The notes under the pieces are model-generated. The model was not told the origin of the DNA and did not search any database. It was given only the letters and a program-made list of their open reading frames with translations. Positions 5,419 to 6,051 of a stretch of 6,051 nucleotides of DNA are shown piece after piece (within the stretch, counting starts at the first letter, position 1; each line of letters starts with the position of its first letter). The translations under genes and the position numbers were made by a program. The DNA is from JABCPE02 sp963519075 (GTDB taxonomy: Bacteria; Bacteroidota; Bacteroidia; Flavobacteriales; Weeksellaceae), in NCBI GenBank assembly GCA_963519075.1, contig CAUQMH010000090.1:1-6051 (forward strand), written 5' to 3'.

Positions 5419-5488
5419 CTCGTTAATCAACCTCTGACGAGAGCCGTGTATGTTGTTTGACTTTAAACCTTTTATTTATTTATAAAAA
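5419..5488 (+). ncRNA. Candidate structured leader of rplS (autogenous L19-type leader)
   Basis: Between the predicted transcript start and the rplS ATG, the sequence is less AT-rich than other spacers here. It can fold as CAACCTCT (5428-5435), a GACG tetraloop, AGAG (5440-5443), an 8-nt bulge CCGTGTAT and GTTG (5452-5455). An alternative pairing CTCGT (5419-5423) with ACGAG (5437-5441) competes with this fold. Ribosomal-protein leaders in which L19 represses its own mRNA have, to my recollection, been described in Flavobacteria; I could not compare this one to a model. The fold is read by eye. Confidence 0.45.
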
Positions 5489-5836
5489 ATGGATTTAATT
5501 AAGTATGTTCAGGACAAGTACATTACAAAAAAAGAGTTTCCTGAATTCAAAGCTGGTGATTCTATCACTGTTTATTATGAAATTAAAGAAGGACAGAAAA
5601 CAAGAACTCAGTTCTTCAAAGGAGTGGTTATTCAGTTGAGAGGAACTGGAGCTACTAAAACCTTCACTATCAGAAAAATGAGTGGTGATGTAGGTGTAGA
5701 AAGAGTATTCCCTATCAACATGCCTGCTCTGCAAAAAATAGAAGTTGATAAGAGAGGTAAAGTTAGAAGAGCTAGAATCTACTACTTCAGAAGCCTTAGA
5801 GGTAAAAAAGCAAGAATCAAAAGTAGAGGTTTCTAA
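5489..5836 (+). CDS. rplS: 50S ribosomal protein L19
   Basis: L19 is a component of the large ribosomal subunit at the 30S-50S interface. The 115-residue protein matches the family over its whole length: the GDSITVYYEIKEG strand region (23-35), FFKGVVIQLRG (42-52), FTIRKMSGDVGVERVFPINMP (58-78) and the basic C-terminal stretch with KRGKVRRARIYYFRSLRGKKARIK. The ATG at 5489 is preceded by the A-rich AT sequence typical of Bacteroidota starts instead of a Shine-Dalgarno sequence. In many bacteria rplS is in an operon with rpsP, rimM and trmD. Here it stands alone, with its own promoter and leader in front and a hairpin terminator behind. An opposite-strand open frame covers the gene but has no features of a protein. 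Confidence 0.97.
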   Translation: MDLIKYVQDKYITKKEFPEFKAGDSITVYYEIKEGQKTRTQFFKGVVIQLRGTGATKTFTIRKMSGDVGVERVFPINMPALQKIEVDKRGKVRRARIYYFRSLRGKKARIKSRGF

Positions 5837-5857
5837 TCTGACCTTAAACATAATAAG

Positions 5858-5883
5858 AAAAGCCCATGAAATCATGGGCTTTT
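5858..5883. terminator. Bidirectional terminator between rplS and the phoH-like gene
   Basis: AAAAGCCCATGA (5858-5869) pairs with TCATGGGCTTTT (5872-5883); the closing pair probably opens to give a 4-nt AAAT loop. The plus strand continues in a T tract to 5887. The minus strand continues in a T-rich tract, so the hairpin serves both convergent genes. It lies 22 nt after the rplS stop and 2 nt from the phoH-like stop. Confidence 0.9.
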
Positions 5884-5885
5884 TT

Positions 5886-6051
5886 TTATTTCTTTTCGCT
5901 TTGGTTATACGCCAAAATTATTTTTTTCACGATAGGATGCCTTACCACATCAGATTCATTCAGATGTATAAATCCTATTTCTTCCACATTTCGGAGAATT
6001 TTCATGGCTTCCTGCAATCCAGACTGTTGATTTTTAGGTAAATCTATCTGG
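5886..6051 (-). CDS. PhoH-family ATPase, C-terminal end (partial)
   Basis: Read leftward from the window edge, 54 codons and a TAA stop (5888-5886) encode the end of a PhoH-like protein. QIDLPKNQQSGLQEAM and ILRNVEEIGFIHLNESDVVRHPIVKKII match the C-terminal block after the P-loop NTPase core of PhoH/PhoL proteins, where a DLP-xxQ-SGL segment and a DVVRH-LV-xII segment are characteristic. The ATP-binding motifs lie beyond the window. PhoH-like proteins are cytoplasmic ATPases associated with RNA metabolism and are often encoded near ybeY; neither role nor neighbours can be checked here. The product ends in a short basic SEKK tail. Confidence 0.88.
   Translation of the reverse strand, partial: QIDLPKNQQSGLQEAMKILRNVEEIGFIHLNESDVVRHPIVKKIILAYNQSEKK

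Noticed and set aside
5495..5875. Minus-strand open frame of 126 codons opposite rplS
   Set aside because: It covers nearly all of a certain ribosomal protein gene on the other strand and starts inside the terminator hairpin; serine- and phenylalanine-rich shadow sequence.
5745..6041. Plus-strand open frame of 98 codons overlapping the rplS end and the phoH-like gene
   Set aside because: It runs out of frame through rplS, across a strong terminator, and antisense to a recognisable PhoH C terminus.

Overview
The window looks like a piece of a low-GC chromosome from the class Flavobacteriia (phylum Bacteroidota). Four things point there: a PorV-type protein of the type IX secretion system, which is confined to this phylum; promoters of the form TTG-N16..19-TAnnTTTG; start codons without Shine-Dalgarno sequences; and strongly AT-rich intergenic DNA. 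Protein flavour suggests the Weeksellaceae (Chryseobacterium/Riemerella-like), but this is an impression, not a demonstrated assignment.

Layout from left to right. At 1-26 there may be the first codons of a leftward gene. A long AT-rich spacer follows (27-385). porV (386-1525, +) has its own -7 box and converges on a leftward two-gene unit, with a bidirectional hairpin terminator between them (1544-1576). The leftward unit is an M14-type zinc carboxypeptidase (2214-3308, -) followed 13 nt later by an Sfp/AcpT-like 4'-phosphopantetheinyl transferase (1577-2200, -). A divergent 348-nt spacer separates it from a TerC/Alx-family membrane protein (3657-4700, +). Next come a 147-nt spacer and a small XRE-type helix-turn-helix regulator (4848-5369, +). 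rplS, encoding ribosomal protein L19 (5489-5836, +), has a very good promoter and a structured leader, and ends in a hairpin shared with the convergent 3' end of a PhoH-family gene (5886-6051, -, cut by the window edge).

Most of the window is ordinary chromosome: secretion, ribosome, cofactor transfer and metal handling. No insertion sequence, tRNA, CRISPR array or phage gene was seen. The most unusual signal is a short motif with dyad symmetry, TTTACA-AA-TGTAAA. By eye its ACAAATGT/ACATTTGT core occurs seven times in the window, always in the two spacers flanking the terC-like gene. It is densest directly upstream of, and touching, the start codon of the HTH gene. This looks like the operator of that regulator, which would then control itself and possibly the terC-like and carboxypeptidase promoters. 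Several copies also contain the Bacteroidota -7 element, so operator and promoter would be physically the same DNA. A second point of interest is the rplS leader, a candidate autogenous L19-binding RNA.
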